Positions 36,323-45,531 of a stretch of 64,000 nt of DNA are shown here, piece after piece. The DNA is taken from positions 38,561 to 102,560 of the forward strand of contig NZ_AXAC01000013.1 of the NCBI RefSeq assembly GCF_000472665.1, written 5' to 3'. The translations under genes and the position numbers were made by a program. The notes under the pieces are model-generated. The model saw only the letters and a program-made list of their open reading frames with translations. It ran no database searches and had not been told where the DNA came from. How positions within the stretch are numbered: the first letter of the stretch is position 1; each line of letters starts with the position of its first letter. The stretch is from Acetobacterium malicum subsp. dehalogenans DSM 11527. Its GTDB lineage: Bacteria > Bacillota > Clostridia > Eubacteriales > Eubacteriaceae.

Positions 36323-37531
36323 ATGAAAAAAAGAGATCTTTATTTAACGCAACTCGTTCAGTTTAAAAATAAACCGCTGATAAAAGTTGTTACTGGTATA
36401 CGCCGTTGCGGTAAATCAACTTTGCTTTCATTATTCGAGGAGCACTTACGTAACAGCGGTGTTCGTGATGATCATATTATCCGGATGAACTTTGAAGCCT
36501 TTGAATTCGATAAGATTACAACATATGTTCACTTATACAACTATATCAAAAACAGAATGACAATCCCAAATCAAAAATACTACATTATTCTTGATGAAGT
36601 ACAGCAGGTTGAGTCCTGGGAAAAGGCCATCAACTCATTTCTAGTGGATTCTACTGTTGATATTTACATCACCGGTTCCAATGCATATCTTTTGTCCTCA
36701 GAGTTATCTACCCTCCTCTCCGGCCGATATGTAGAAATAAAAATGCTGCCGTTGTCCTTTAAAGAGTATCTAGATTTTACTGATTTCGAAAAAGGCAACA
36801 ATTTGGAGAAAATTTTTAAAGATTACTTAGAATTTGGCGGTCTCCCTACCGTTGTTGAGCTAAAAGACCATCCCGATACGATCGCCCCATTTTTAAGTGG
36901 CATTTACAATACGGTGATTATGAAGGATGTTGTCCAGAGAAATCATGTCAGAGACGCCGCTTTGCTTGAAAGCGTCTTAAAATTTATTGCAGCCAATATT
37001 GGAAGTATCGTATCGACTAAAAAAATTAGCGACTACCTGACCAGCAGCGGAAGAAAAACAACCAGTGACACCATTGATAACTATCTGAAAATGCTTGAAA
37101 ATGCTTTTATTATTTACCGGGCAAACCGCTATGATCTGAAAGGCAAACTGTTTCTCAAGACCCTTGAAAAATATTATATGGTTGATATCGGCCTTCGCAA
37201 TCAGCTGACAGGTCTCAGAAACACCGATTACGGACATGTACTCGAAAACATCATCTATTTAGAATTACTGCGACGCGGTTACACCGTTGCGATTGGAAAA
37301 ATCGGAACACTTGAAGTGGATTTCGTGGCAACAAAGCCAAACGTAAAAATATACTACCAGGTTTCTGCAAGCATTTTGGATGAAGAAACACGGAAACGCG
37401 AACTAAGACCGCTCCAATCAATCACTGATCATTATCCAAAAATAATCCTTACCATGGACAACACGCTTTATTCAGATTTTGAAGGCATAACGATCATCAA
37501 TATCCTTGAATTTTTACTGAATGATGAATAA
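36323..37531 (+). CDS. AAA+ ATPase with DUF4143 C-terminal domain
   Basis: 402 residues: Walker A GIRRCGKST near residue 26, Walker B YYIILDEVQQV, sensor ITGSNAYLLS, and LPLSFKEYL; the C-terminal third is DUF4143 (nuclease-like fold, e.g. LEVDFVATKP). This family is common in accessory DNA and its function is unknown. A TATAAT lies at 36295-36300, and GAGGTGA precedes the ATG. It is followed by repeat copy C. Confidence 0.88.
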   Translation: MKKRDLYLTQLVQFKNKPLIKVVTGIRRCGKSTLLSLFEEHLRNSGVRDDHIIRMNFEAFEFDKITTYVHLYNYIKNRMTIPNQKYYIILDEVQQVESWEKAINSFLVDSTVDIYITGSNAYLLSSELSTLLSGRYVEIKMLPLSFKEYLDFTDFEKGNNLEKIFKDYLEFGGLPTVVELKDHPDTIAPFLSGIYNTVIMKDVVQRNHVRDAALLESVLKFIAANIGSIVSTKKISDYLTSSGRKTTSDTIDNYLKMLENAFIIYRANRYDLKGKLFLKTLEKYYMVDIGLRNQLTGLRNTDYGHVLENIIYLELLRRGYTVAIGKIGTLEVDFVATKPNVKIYYQVSASILDEETRKRELRPLQSITDHYPKIILTMDNTLYSDFEGITIINILEFLLNDE

Positions 37532-37640
37532 ATTGCAAATTCCAAGCGCAGTGAGAGAAGTGGCACCGCTATTACTATTCTACTATTACTACTATTGACA
37601 ACCGCACGCATTTGCATTACAGTGTATTACACAAATAAAG

Positions 37641-37687
37641 TTTATAAGTTGGTGTCAGGTGCCAACACCTTAGGTGCCAACACCTTT
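37641..37687 (+). repeat. REP-like repeat with tandem hairpin core
   Basis: TTTATAAGTTGGTGTCAGGT (37641-37660) matches the ATAAGTT...CAGG core, then AGGTGCCAACACCTT occurs twice in tandem, each a small AGGTG/CACCT hairpin. It lies between the convergent ATPase and AlbA_2 genes. Confidence 0.65.
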
Positions 37688-37694
37688 AAAGGCT

Positions 37695-38972
37695 TTACTT
37701 CAGCTTGTAAGTTACTGATCTTCCACTGCCCTCTTTTGTAATTAACTGCCTGGTGGTCAATTTATTCAAGACCCTAATGGTTTTTGTCTTATCAAATCCG
37801 GTTTTTAAATCGATTGCTTTTCTTGTCAATTCTCCCGCTTCTTTTAAAACACCATAAACAATCCCTTCATCTTCAGGCAAATCCAGTTTATCAATTTTGA
37901 TGACCGGTAATACGATTCGAATTCTATTTTCACTCACATCAAAAAGAGGTTTTGTCATGCTATGAAGATATTCCTCATTTATTCTTGCGATTCCTGTCCC
38001 AAATTTTTCAATAATATTTAAGCGATCAAAAACTCCAGCAATAATAGGATTTCTCAAAACTGAGATATTCCCGTATAAGTATTCCTCTTTAGAAACACCT
38101 GCCGGCAGACCTCCAGGCGAGTTGATTTCGATTTGATCCTCATACATCGCTATTTGAATAAACGAGTTAATGTCCCATAAACGATGAACGATGGCGTTTG
38201 CCAGGGATTCTCGAAACGCCTCTTTGGGAATCCGTTCTTTTTTCGTTCTGTTATAACCATCAATTTCTTCAAATATATAATACTGTTCAAAAAGTTCGAT
38301 TGCCATATCAAATTGGGTTAACAACGATCGATTGGTGATGGTTTTTCTGAATTGGATCTGACTGATGTCTTTACCGAATTTCACAATATCAATCCCCGAA
38401 AAACCGATTTCATTATGATCCGCCAATAATTCTCCGGCAAGGTTGTAATAACCATCCTTGTTATATAAATTAAGGGTTTTTAGAATATCCAAGTTTATTT
38501 TTTCGATACCTGCTGCTTCTTGTAACCACCATTCCAACACGGCAAATGACAACTCCTGAGAAGAAGCTTTTCTATCCTCGTCATTCAGATTGATACCTTC
38601 CATCGCTAGTCGTCTAAGTTCAAACCGATCAACTTCAATGGTAGCAGTATCCGCACGTTTATAAGCTTTCCCTTTACAATAGTAAGGTGTATCCTTCCCT
38701 TTTTTAACCGCTAAGCGAATAACCTTTAGATCTCCGATTGCTTCAACGCTAATTTCAAAATTCGGAACTGGAACAAGCGAATCGTTAATCATGTTTTCAA
38801 TTCTTAAAGATTCCTCCGTTGCAAGATTTTTCATCCCCAAAAGTTGTCCATCATCATCGATCCCAAATAATATTTCACCATCGTTATAATTAGCGTAGGC
38901 ACTGACCGTCTTTAGAAACGTTCTTGATATTTCTTCTTTAAATTCCAAATTATAGCTTTCTTTCATTTTCAC
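37695..38972 (-). CDS. AlbA_2/Schlafen-domain, RecG-like ATP-binding transcriptional regulator
   Basis: 425 residues from GTG 38972 (GGAGG seven bases upstream; ATG 38966 is also possible; the longer frame runs into promoter DNA). N-terminal AlbA_2 domain (ESYNLEFKEE to about 125), then a HATPase_c_4 domain (FRESLANAIVHRLWD, about 260-360) and a C-terminal winged helix. Proteins of this kind occur next to mobile and defence genes; they are thought to be regulators with no proven mechanism. Confidence 0.85.
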   Translation of the reverse strand: MKMKESYNLEFKEEISRTFLKTVSAYANYNDGEILFGIDDDGQLLGMKNLATEESLRIENMINDSLVPVPNFEISVEAIGDLKVIRLAVKKGKDTPYYCKGKAYKRADTATIEVDRFELRRLAMEGINLNDEDRKASSQELSFAVLEWWLQEAAGIEKINLDILKTLNLYNKDGYYNLAGELLADHNEIGFSGIDIVKFGKDISQIQFRKTITNRSLLTQFDMAIELFEQYYIFEEIDGYNRTKKERIPKEAFRESLANAIVHRLWDINSFIQIAMYEDQIEINSPGGLPAGVSKEEYLYGNISVLRNPIIAGVFDRLNIIEKFGTGIARINEEYLHSMTKPLFDVSENRIRIVLPVIKIDKLDLPEDEGIVYGVLKEAGELTRKAIDLKTGFDKTKTIRVLNKLTTRQLITKEGSGRSVTYKLK

Positions 38973-39004
38973 TGGTAAGCCTCCCTGTTCTCTATAGGAT
39001 AATT

Positions 39005-39105
39005 TTACCACAAAACCAATCGTGAAACGATATATTTTTCGTTTCATAAATCGTTGCACTTTTAACCAAACTTCAATTAATCGTTTCACTCCGTATTGCA
39101 ACGAT
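39005..39105 (-). promoter_or_regulatory. Repeated CGTTTCA/TGAAACG motifs upstream of the AlbA_2 gene
   Basis: TGAAACGA and TCGTTTCA form an inverted repeat about 39023-39046 with a 7-base gap; ATCGTGAAACGAT sits at about 39019-39031, and another CGTTTCAC is near 39081. AATCGTT...AACGAT is also present. They lie where the promoter must be and may be autoregulatory operators. Confidence 0.5.
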
Positions 39106-39170
39106 CAAAATTGTAGGTCCAATTGGTTTATATGAACCGCCCCCACCCGATGGTGCCGCTTATCATAAGT

Positions 39171-39193
39171 TCATAAGTTAGTGGCAGGCACCA
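39171..39193 (+). repeat. REP-like repeat, copy D, at the gene break
   Basis: TCATAAGTTAGTGGCAGGCA plus CCA, identical to copy B over 20 bases (ATAAGTTAGTGG and onward). It touches the truncated oxidoreductase gene. Confidence 0.75.
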
Positions 39194-40561
39194 CTACTTA
39201 AATATGGCGGCGATTTGAAAAATCGGATGCGCTTTACTTTAGAATGTATTGCCGCCATGCGTCAAAATGTCGGCCCCAATTTCCCGATTTTAGTTAAATT
39301 CACCCCTTATCACGGTGTTGAAGGCTTTAGAGAATTGGCTGAAGGTCTCGAAATGGCTAAAATTCTCAACGAAGCCGATATTGATGCCCTTCATGTTGAT
39401 GTTGGCTGCTACGAAGCCTGGTATAAAGCTATCACAACTGTTTATGAAAATGAAGCACATCAGCTGGATGTTGTCGCTGCGGTTAAAAAGATTGTTGATA
39501 AGCCGGTTCTTGGCCAGGGTAAACTTTGTGATCCTAAAAAGGCTGAAGCTGCCATTGCCGAAGGCAAAACTGATTACGTTGTGCTCGGCCATCAAATGCT
39601 GGCGGACCCACATTGGGCTAATAAAATAAAAGCTAATCAAACGGAAGACATTATCCCCTGTATCGGCTGTAATGAATGTCTGTTGTCCGGTTTTTCCGGC
39701 AAGCATTATTACTGTGCCGTCAACCCTTTAACCTACGCCGAAGACGATTATGCGCTGCCGCCAAAAACATCTGAAATTAAGAAGGTGCTGGTGATCGGTG
39801 GCGGTCCAGGCGGAATGTCGGCTGCCATTGCCGCTGCCCAACGAGGATTTAAAGTCGATTTATGGGAAAAATCCGACAAGCTTGGCGGAAATTTATGGGC
39901 TGCCGGCCTGCCGACCTTCAAACACGACGTTTTAAACCTGATTCGCTACATGGAAACCCAGATTAACAAGTCCGATATTCAGGTTTCGCTAAATAAAGCG
40001 GCAACCAAGGAAAACATCAACGCTGCCGACTATGATAAAATCATCCTGGCCGCCGGTTCTAAGGCACTGATGCCACCAATTGAAGGTATTGAGTATGCTG
40101 CAGCTTCCGGCGATTATCTGACCGGGCTTAAAAAACCAGGTCAAAAAGTCGTTGTCATCGGCGGCGGTTTAGTGGGCTGTGAAACAGCTGCCTATATGAA
40201 AGAAACTGCGGCCGAAGTTACCATTGTCGAAATGCTGGATGATATTTTAAAAATTGCCGACCACTGTTTAAATAATGACCAGGCTCTACGGGATCTGTTA
40301 AAAGAACGTCAGGTTGGTGTCATCGGCGGAGCTAAAGTCACCAAAATCACAGCCGATGCTTTGACCTATGTTAAAGACGGCCAGGAGCAGACTATTTCCT
40401 GCGATACGATTATTATTGCGGCCGGTTACCAGGCCAACAATGAATTGGAAGATTATTTAGAAAGTGTCTGCGATAATGTCACGGTTGTCGGTGATGCCGA
40501 AGCACCGCGTAAGATTTTGGATGCGGTTCACGAAGCCTACCACGCCATCCGGGTTATGTAA
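39194..40561 (+). pseudogene. 5'-truncated NADH:flavin oxidoreductase / 2,4-dienoyl-CoA reductase-like gene
   Basis: Homology starts abruptly at LKYGGDLKNRMRF, which corresponds to the conserved YGGSLENRxRF of the Old Yellow Enzyme barrel, so about 190-200 N-terminal residues (half the barrel and most FMN contacts) are missing. The rest is intact for about 450 codons: a Fe-S cluster CIGCNECLL...C, FAD site VLVIGGGPGGMSAA, and NADH site VVVIGGGLVGCE. Full-length relatives have about 640-670 residues. A TTG at 39215 might start a fragment, but no good ribosome site is seen. Confidence 0.85.
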
Positions 40562-40621
40562 TTTATTCTAAGTAAAAGGTTTAAGTTAATTAACCGCTGC
40601 CGTTTTCAAATACAGCAAAAC

Positions 40622-40661
40622 AAAATCCCCCTGACCGTGAAAATTTGGTCAGGGGGATTTT
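40622..40661. terminator. Terminator between truncated oxidoreductase and MATE gene
   Basis: AAAATCCCCCTGACC and its complement around a 10-base loop, ending in TTTT; works in both directions. Confidence 0.9.
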
Positions 40662-40678
40662 GGCGTATATTTTAATTT

Positions 40679-42022
40679 TCAAACCTTCGCAACACCAGCC
40701 TTGCGTTGTGCCAACCGAATCATTACCATTGATAAAATAGCGGCAGCCAATGCTGAAAGCGGAATGTTCAACCAGATGGCAATAAGACCCAGGCTCTCTG
40801 TTAAGGTCAGCAAAAAGAACACTGGAAAGGCCAAGGCCATCGCTGTCGATATCATCGTTGCATAGGCATACTGACCAATGGCGGTTAGATAGCATTGGGT
40901 CGCCAGCGAGATCCATCTAAACAGATACGCCGATGCAAAGATCAGCATGGCCTGAACCGTCATTGTGATGACGTCCTGATCACCGGCACTGATAAACATC
41001 AGCGCCAGGGTTTCCCTGCTAAAAATAAGAATGCCGGTCATCGCCATCGAAATCACACCGCAGACCCCAAAATACATGCGCACAATTTTTCGAACCCGCT
41101 GATGATTCTTTGCCCCGAAATTGTAACCCACTGCCGGCTGGAGCGAATCGCAGAGACCATAGAGAACCTGCTGAATGATCCCATCGGCATACAACAGCAC
41201 CCCATAGGTTGCCACTGCCCCGGCGCCGCCAAGACGCAACAGGTAGATATTGATTACAATCGAGGTAACCCGGCTGGAGATATTACTGAAGAAACTGGGA
41301 AACCCATTTGCAAAGATCGTGCCCAGCAACTGTCTGGTGATCCGCGGCCTCACAAATTGCAGCTGGGTTTTACCAGCCAGAAACGGGATAAAGCAGATGA
41401 TGGTTCCGATGAACATCCCCAGGTTAGAGGCCAGAGCCGCCGCCCAGATCCCCCAATGTAACACCACAATCATGATAAATTCAATGATAATGATCAGCAC
41501 CGACACAAAAATATTGGCAAACATGCTATACTTGATTTTTCCGCAAATCCGCAGATAGTTGTCCACGGCAAACATGATCAGGGTAAACGGCGACAACAGT
41601 GCATATACTCGCAAATATTGGGATCCCAGGGCAACCAGGGCTTCATCGGCACCCATCAGTCTCAACAAATCATCTGCAAAAATGAAGAACATCCCTCCTA
41701 AAAGAACACCGGAGACCACGATCATAATACAGGCCGAAGTAAAAATATTGTTGGCGGTTTTCAGATCCTTTTCGCCCAGCCGGATGGCGATGGGCACCGA
41801 AGAACCGACCCCGATGAGCTCAGCCACTGAAAAATTGATAATAACCAGGGGCATCACCAGATTCATGGCTGCAAAGGCCTGGGTTCCCAGATTCTGTCCG
41901 ACGAAAACACCGTCAACCATCTGATACAGGCAGGCTGCCAACATACTGATAATGCTTGGGATTGCCACCATCACTAACAACCGGTGGGGCGCTACCTTTT
42001 CATATAATGTTTTGTAATCCAT
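40679..42022 (-). CDS. MATE-family multidrug/solute efflux transporter
   Basis: 447 residues, about twelve helices in two MatE halves (IPSIISMLAACLYQMVDGVFVGQNLG in the first; NGFPSFFSNISSRV in the second). Probably Na+- or H+-driven export. GGAG precedes ATG 42022. A MerR regulator is divergent, 96 bases away. Confidence 0.93.
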   Translation of the reverse strand: MDYKTLYEKVAPHRLLVMVAIPSIISMLAACLYQMVDGVFVGQNLGTQAFAAMNLVMPLVIINFSVAELIGVGSSVPIAIRLGEKDLKTANNIFTSACIMIVVSGVLLGGMFFIFADDLLRLMGADEALVALGSQYLRVYALLSPFTLIMFAVDNYLRICGKIKYSMFANIFVSVLIIIIEFIMIVVLHWGIWAAALASNLGMFIGTIICFIPFLAGKTQLQFVRPRITRQLLGTIFANGFPSFFSNISSRVTSIVINIYLLRLGGAGAVATYGVLLYADGIIQQVLYGLCDSLQPAVGYNFGAKNHQRVRKIVRMYFGVCGVISMAMTGILIFSRETLALMFISAGDQDVITMTVQAMLIFASAYLFRWISLATQCYLTAIGQYAYATMISTAMALAFPVFFLLTLTESLGLIAIWLNIPLSALAAAILSMVMIRLAQRKAGVAKV

Positions 42023-42074
42023 ACTTATTTCTCCATTTCATCCTGCTGTCTTGACTTTTCACAGCTTTAATGTC

Positions 42075-42105
42075 ATCATAAACCATGTTGTTACCCCATA
42101 GTCAA
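42075..42105 (-). promoter_or_regulatory. MATE promoter with 19-base MerR-type spacer
   Basis: Minus strand TTGACT (42105-42100), 19-base spacer, TATGAT (42080-42075). A spacer two bases longer than normal is the hallmark of promoters activated by MerR proteins through DNA distortion. The inverted repeat within it is weak by eye. Confidence 0.65.
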
Positions 42106-42118
42106 GCGAGGTTTTGAT

Positions 42119-42934
42119 ATGAAAAAAATGTTTTTTACCAGTGGCGAATTTGCATCGCTTTGTAATACCACCAAAGAAACGCTGCGTCATTATCACCGCA
42201 TCGGCCTGCTGATCCCCGAAAAAATTCAGCCTAATGGGTATCATGCCTACTCGGACTTGCAGGTCAATGATTTCTATCTGATTGATATTTTAAAAAGCAC
42301 CGGCTGTTCCTTAGCAAAAATTTGCCAGATTTTCTCAACCCCATCCCCCACCGACTTCCAGAAGATTCTAGCAGAACAACTAAACAGTCGGTTGATCGAC
42401 AAACAGAATCTGCTGCGAAAAGAAAAGATGCTGCGCCAGAGCATTGAAAAGTATGAGCTACTTCAGGATCGCTCCTTTCTAGGCATCTGCCACGTCATTG
42501 AGACGGAAGCAGAGGAATATTTTATCGGAACCCCCATCGCCTTTGATGCGCTGTCGCCAGCCGCCTTTCTGAAAGCCCAGAAAGAGCATATTCAATATTG
42601 CCGCACCCATGACTTCGGTGAGGAGTATCAGCTATCATTTCTGATGCACCATGAAAGCCTGATCAGCCGGGATTACTATACCGGCAATTACATCTGCAGC
42701 CGCATTTCCGAACCTATTCCCGATGATCGGCTCTTTATCAAGCCTCAAGGCCGCTACATCCGGCTGATCAAAGCCTGGAACCCGAATATGGAGGAAACCT
42801 ATGATTTTATTCTCGACTACGCCCGGGATCATGGCCATAAAATACGCGGAAACGCCTACGAAGCCGAGGTCTCTCTTTACATGCAGACCAATGTGGGGAA
42901 TTACATCACGGAGATTTCGATCGAGATTGAGTAA
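42119..42934 (+). CDS. MerR-family regulator with effector-binding domain
   Basis: 271 residues: MerR winged helix (FTSGEFASLCNTTKETLRHYHRIGLLIPEKI...YHAYSDLQ), a dimerisation helix (about 80-115), and a GyrI-like effector domain. Divergent from the MATE gene, whose promoter has the 19-base spacer; activation on drug binding is the likely mode, as with BmrR. GAGG precedes the ATG. Confidence 0.9.
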   Translation: MKKMFFTSGEFASLCNTTKETLRHYHRIGLLIPEKIQPNGYHAYSDLQVNDFYLIDILKSTGCSLAKICQIFSTPSPTDFQKILAEQLNSRLIDKQNLLRKEKMLRQSIEKYELLQDRSFLGICHVIETEAEEYFIGTPIAFDALSPAAFLKAQKEHIQYCRTHDFGEEYQLSFLMHHESLISRDYYTGNYICSRISEPIPDDRLFIKPQGRYIRLIKAWNPNMEETYDFILDYARDHGHKIRGNAYEAEVSLYMQTNVGNYITEISIEIE

Positions 42935-42949
42935 GGTTTTTTGAGCTTT

Positions 42950-44329
42950 TTACACTTCATTATCAGCGGTATTAATTTTCACGGGCACACCCATTGTGTC
43001 CCCTAATTTAATTTCAGCAGATTTGACCAGATTGGCATCTTTGGTTTCCGGTGCCCAGAAATATGACATGCTAAAACCAAAGGCAAGGACGCATGCTAAA
43101 GCAAGCATTGTCGGCGTAAAACCAATGCCAGCAATACCCACTGGCAACAGATATGTTCCAGTGGCTGCTCCTAAGCGGCTGATTGCGGTACACATCCCAA
43201 CCCCTTGCGAGCGAAGATTTGTTGGAAATAATTCTGGTGGATACACCCCGGTCAGATTTGAAATCGCCGTCATAAAAAAAGTAAAGATCAGAAAGGCAAT
43301 GATTTGAACAGCCGCACCGGGTATAAATGTCAGCACCATTAATGCCACCGCCATTATTCCAAATGACCAAAGCGTAAACCCGCGGCGCGTCATTTTTATG
43401 GTCATCCAAAGACCTGCCAGGCCGCCAAGTATCAGCATCAGATTCAGTACCAGGTCAACGGTCCATGTTTCTGACAAATTCATCGTCGTCAGTATTAACG
43501 GCAGAAAGGTGTAAATAGCGAAGTAAGGAATAACAATTGCCATGAAGAATAAACCGCCAAAAGCTGTCCGTTTCCGATTTTCTTTATTAAAGAGGTCGAA
43601 ATAGCTGACTTTTTTTGGTGCTGCTGGTTCTGGATCCATATAAACATTTGCTCCCAAATATTTATGGACAATGGCCTCGGCTTCGTCGCGCCGACCTTTG
43701 CTCTCAAGCCATCTTGGTGACTCCGGCGTACCAATTCGTAAGATTAGTACAATCGCTGCGGGAATTGCCGCACTGGCCAGCAACCATCTCCATATTCCGG
43801 GATCAGCTGAAGGCATTAACACAACTCCGATAATATTGGCCGCTACATAGCCAACAGTCCATACCACACTAAGGGCTCCCAGGAGAACGCCTCTTGACTT
43901 TTTCGGGGCAAATTCAGCGAGTAATGCTACGCCGACCGCATAATCTCCACCTAATGCAAATCCAATCAGCACTCGACAAATAAATAACGTCGCCGGGCCA
44001 GTTACAAAAAATTGAAGTAATGAAAACAGTGTTATTGTTATAAAGTTAAACATAAATATTTTCTGGCGTCCTATTTTACCCGATATGCCCCCGAGGATGA
44101 GGCTTCCGAAAAAGAGCCCAATTAAAGCGGATGCTCCAATTAATCCTTGCCATACCGGACTAAGCGTCATTTGGTTTTGCATGAAGATAATTGCCATGCC
44201 GATCGTTCCAAGTACATAGCCATCCGTTAAATGGGCGCCAAAAGTTAGTGCCGTAATTTTAATATGGAAAGCTTTAAGCGGAAGATCATCCATATTAATT
44301 CGTTCATTTGTTGCTATTTGACTAGCCAT
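42950..44329 (-). CDS. MFS transporter (sugar-porter / metabolite:H+ symporter type)
   Basis: 459 residues, twelve helices. RVLIGFALGGDYAVGVALLAEFAPKKSRG and TPESPRWLESKGR are the typical signatures. It lies after the methyltransferase II gene in the same direction, but a terminator intervenes, so co-transcription is only partial at best. It may import the methylated substrate. AAGGAG precedes ATG 44329. Confidence 0.88.
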   Translation of the reverse strand: MASQIATNERINMDDLPLKAFHIKITALTFGAHLTDGYVLGTIGMAIIFMQNQMTLSPVWQGLIGASALIGLFFGSLILGGISGKIGRQKIFMFNFITITLFSLLQFFVTGPATLFICRVLIGFALGGDYAVGVALLAEFAPKKSRGVLLGALSVVWTVGYVAANIIGVVLMPSADPGIWRWLLASAAIPAAIVLILRIGTPESPRWLESKGRRDEAEAIVHKYLGANVYMDPEPAAPKKVSYFDLFNKENRKRTAFGGLFFMAIVIPYFAIYTFLPLILTTMNLSETWTVDLVLNLMLILGGLAGLWMTIKMTRRGFTLWSFGIMAVALMVLTFIPGAAVQIIAFLIFTFFMTAISNLTGVYPPELFPTNLRSQGVGMCTAISRLGAATGTYLLPVGIAGIGFTPTMLALACVLAFGFSMSYFWAPETKDANLVKSAEIKLGDTMGVPVKINTADNEV

Positions 44330-44414
44330 AAAAATTCTCCTTTTTAATCGACTATCTCATTTTACTCAAATTTAATTACTCTATTGAACAATAAATTATC
44401 TCTCTTAATTATAA

Positions 44415-44452
44415 AAACGGCTTCCGACAGCTTCATAAGCTGACGGAAACCG
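44415..44452 (-). terminator. Terminator after the second methyltransferase operon
   Basis: On the minus strand CGGTTTCCGTCAGCTT and its near-complement around a short loop are followed by TTTTTATAATT. The rest of 44330-44586 shows no gene. Confidence 0.75.
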
Positions 44453-44586
44453 ATTCAATTTCTGCAAAATATTCCCTATCTGATTCGCCATAAAAATTCT
44501 CTCCGCAAAAGAATATTTAATCCTTTGTCTTAATCGGGAACCGTTATTGCGATACCAAGTTTCACAGCACCTGAATATCGGATGGC

Positions 44587-45393
44587 TTACTTCGCCATCG
44601 GTCCAATCTGTCCAGCCCGAAATGCCTTGCTGTATTTCCGGCAGTGTTTATCCTGACCCATCAGTGCATAAGTTGCAAAGATGGTTCCCATCAAATCGCG
44701 GTTCATCGGGTCCATCACGGCTGAGTCCATACCTGCCTGGATGGCAAAACCCATCGCGGTTTTGTTCAGCAACGCCCGTACCGGTAAGCCAAATGATATA
44801 TTGCTGATGGCTCCGGTCACATGGATGGTGGGATACAATTTCTTAATAGCCTCTATTTCAGCCGCAAAGTTCATCATCGAACTGTTTTCGGTGGACAATG
44901 CCATAACACAAGGGTCGATGTGAATCCGATCCGGGGTAATGCCATATTTAGCAGCCTTTTCCACCATACTCTTGGTAATGTCTAATTTTGTCTCCAGATC
45001 ATTGGGAATGCCGTTGTTATCACAGGTTAGCCCCACGACTTCCCAGGTATTCCCTTCCATCAGTGGCAAGAGCACCTCGCATTTATTTCCTTCTTCCGAA
45101 ATAGAATTGAGCATCCCCGGCTTGTTAGCGTATTTGAACACCGCTTCAATCACCCGGGGATTTGGGCTATCGATACACAAGGGGGTATCCGTGGCGTCTT
45201 GAACCACTTCCATCAGCCATTTTAAGGTTTCAATCTCAAACTCCGGAGCCGTGCTGGCACAGACATCAATAAAATGGGCTCCGGCCTCAGTTTGCTTGAC
45301 AGCCCGATCGGCAATGAATGCTGAATCTTTCGTTTCAATTGCTTCTTTCACTGCGGGGATAGTTCCGTTAATCTTTTCTCCAATAATAATCAT
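44587..45393 (-). CDS. Methyltetrahydrofolate:corrinoid protein methyltransferase (methyltransferase II)
   Basis: 268 residues from ATG 45393 (AGAGGAG upstream). MIIIGEKINGTIPAV, FIDVCAST, CIDSPNPR and VTGAISNISFGLPVR show the pterin-binding barrel of the MtvA/AcsE family. It passes the methyl group from the corrinoid protein to tetrahydrofolate. Similar to the protein at 4397-5194, so the two systems share this step. Confidence 0.93.
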   Translation of the reverse strand: MIIIGEKINGTIPAVKEAIETKDSAFIADRAVKQTEAGAHFIDVCASTAPEFEIETLKWLMEVVQDATDTPLCIDSPNPRVIEAVFKYANKPGMLNSISEEGNKCEVLLPLMEGNTWEVVGLTCDNNGIPNDLETKLDITKSMVEKAAKYGITPDRIHIDPCVMALSTENSSMMNFAAEIEAIKKLYPTIHVTGAISNISFGLPVRALLNKTAMGFAIQAGMDSAVMDPMNRDLMGTIFATYALMGQDKHCRKYSKAFRAGQIGPMAK

Positions 45394-45414
45394 CTTCGCT
45401 CCTCTGATCACCCT

Positions 45415-45516
45415 ATCTAATTTTCTTTAGGACTGTCTATTTATTTTTTCAACCAATTCATCCTTATCTAATTTTCTTTAGGACTGTCTATTTATTTTTT
45501 CAACCAATTCATCCTT
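45415..45516. repeat. Perfect 51-bp tandem duplication
   Basis: Two identical adjacent copies, 45415-45465 and 45466-45516, begin ATCTAATTTTCTTTAGGACT and end CCAATTCATCCTT. They fill the space between the corrinoid and methyltransferase II genes and change no codon. Confidence 0.95.
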
Positions 45517-45531
45517 GCACAACAATCGATT

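Noticed and set aside
39215..40561. Oxidoreductase as a complete 448-residue enzyme
   Set aside because: It lacks the first half of the FMN barrel, begins in mid-motif next to a repeat, and has no clear start signals.
45415..45516. CRISPR or satellite array
   Set aside because: Only two adjacent identical 51-base copies without spacers; it is a simple tandem duplication.
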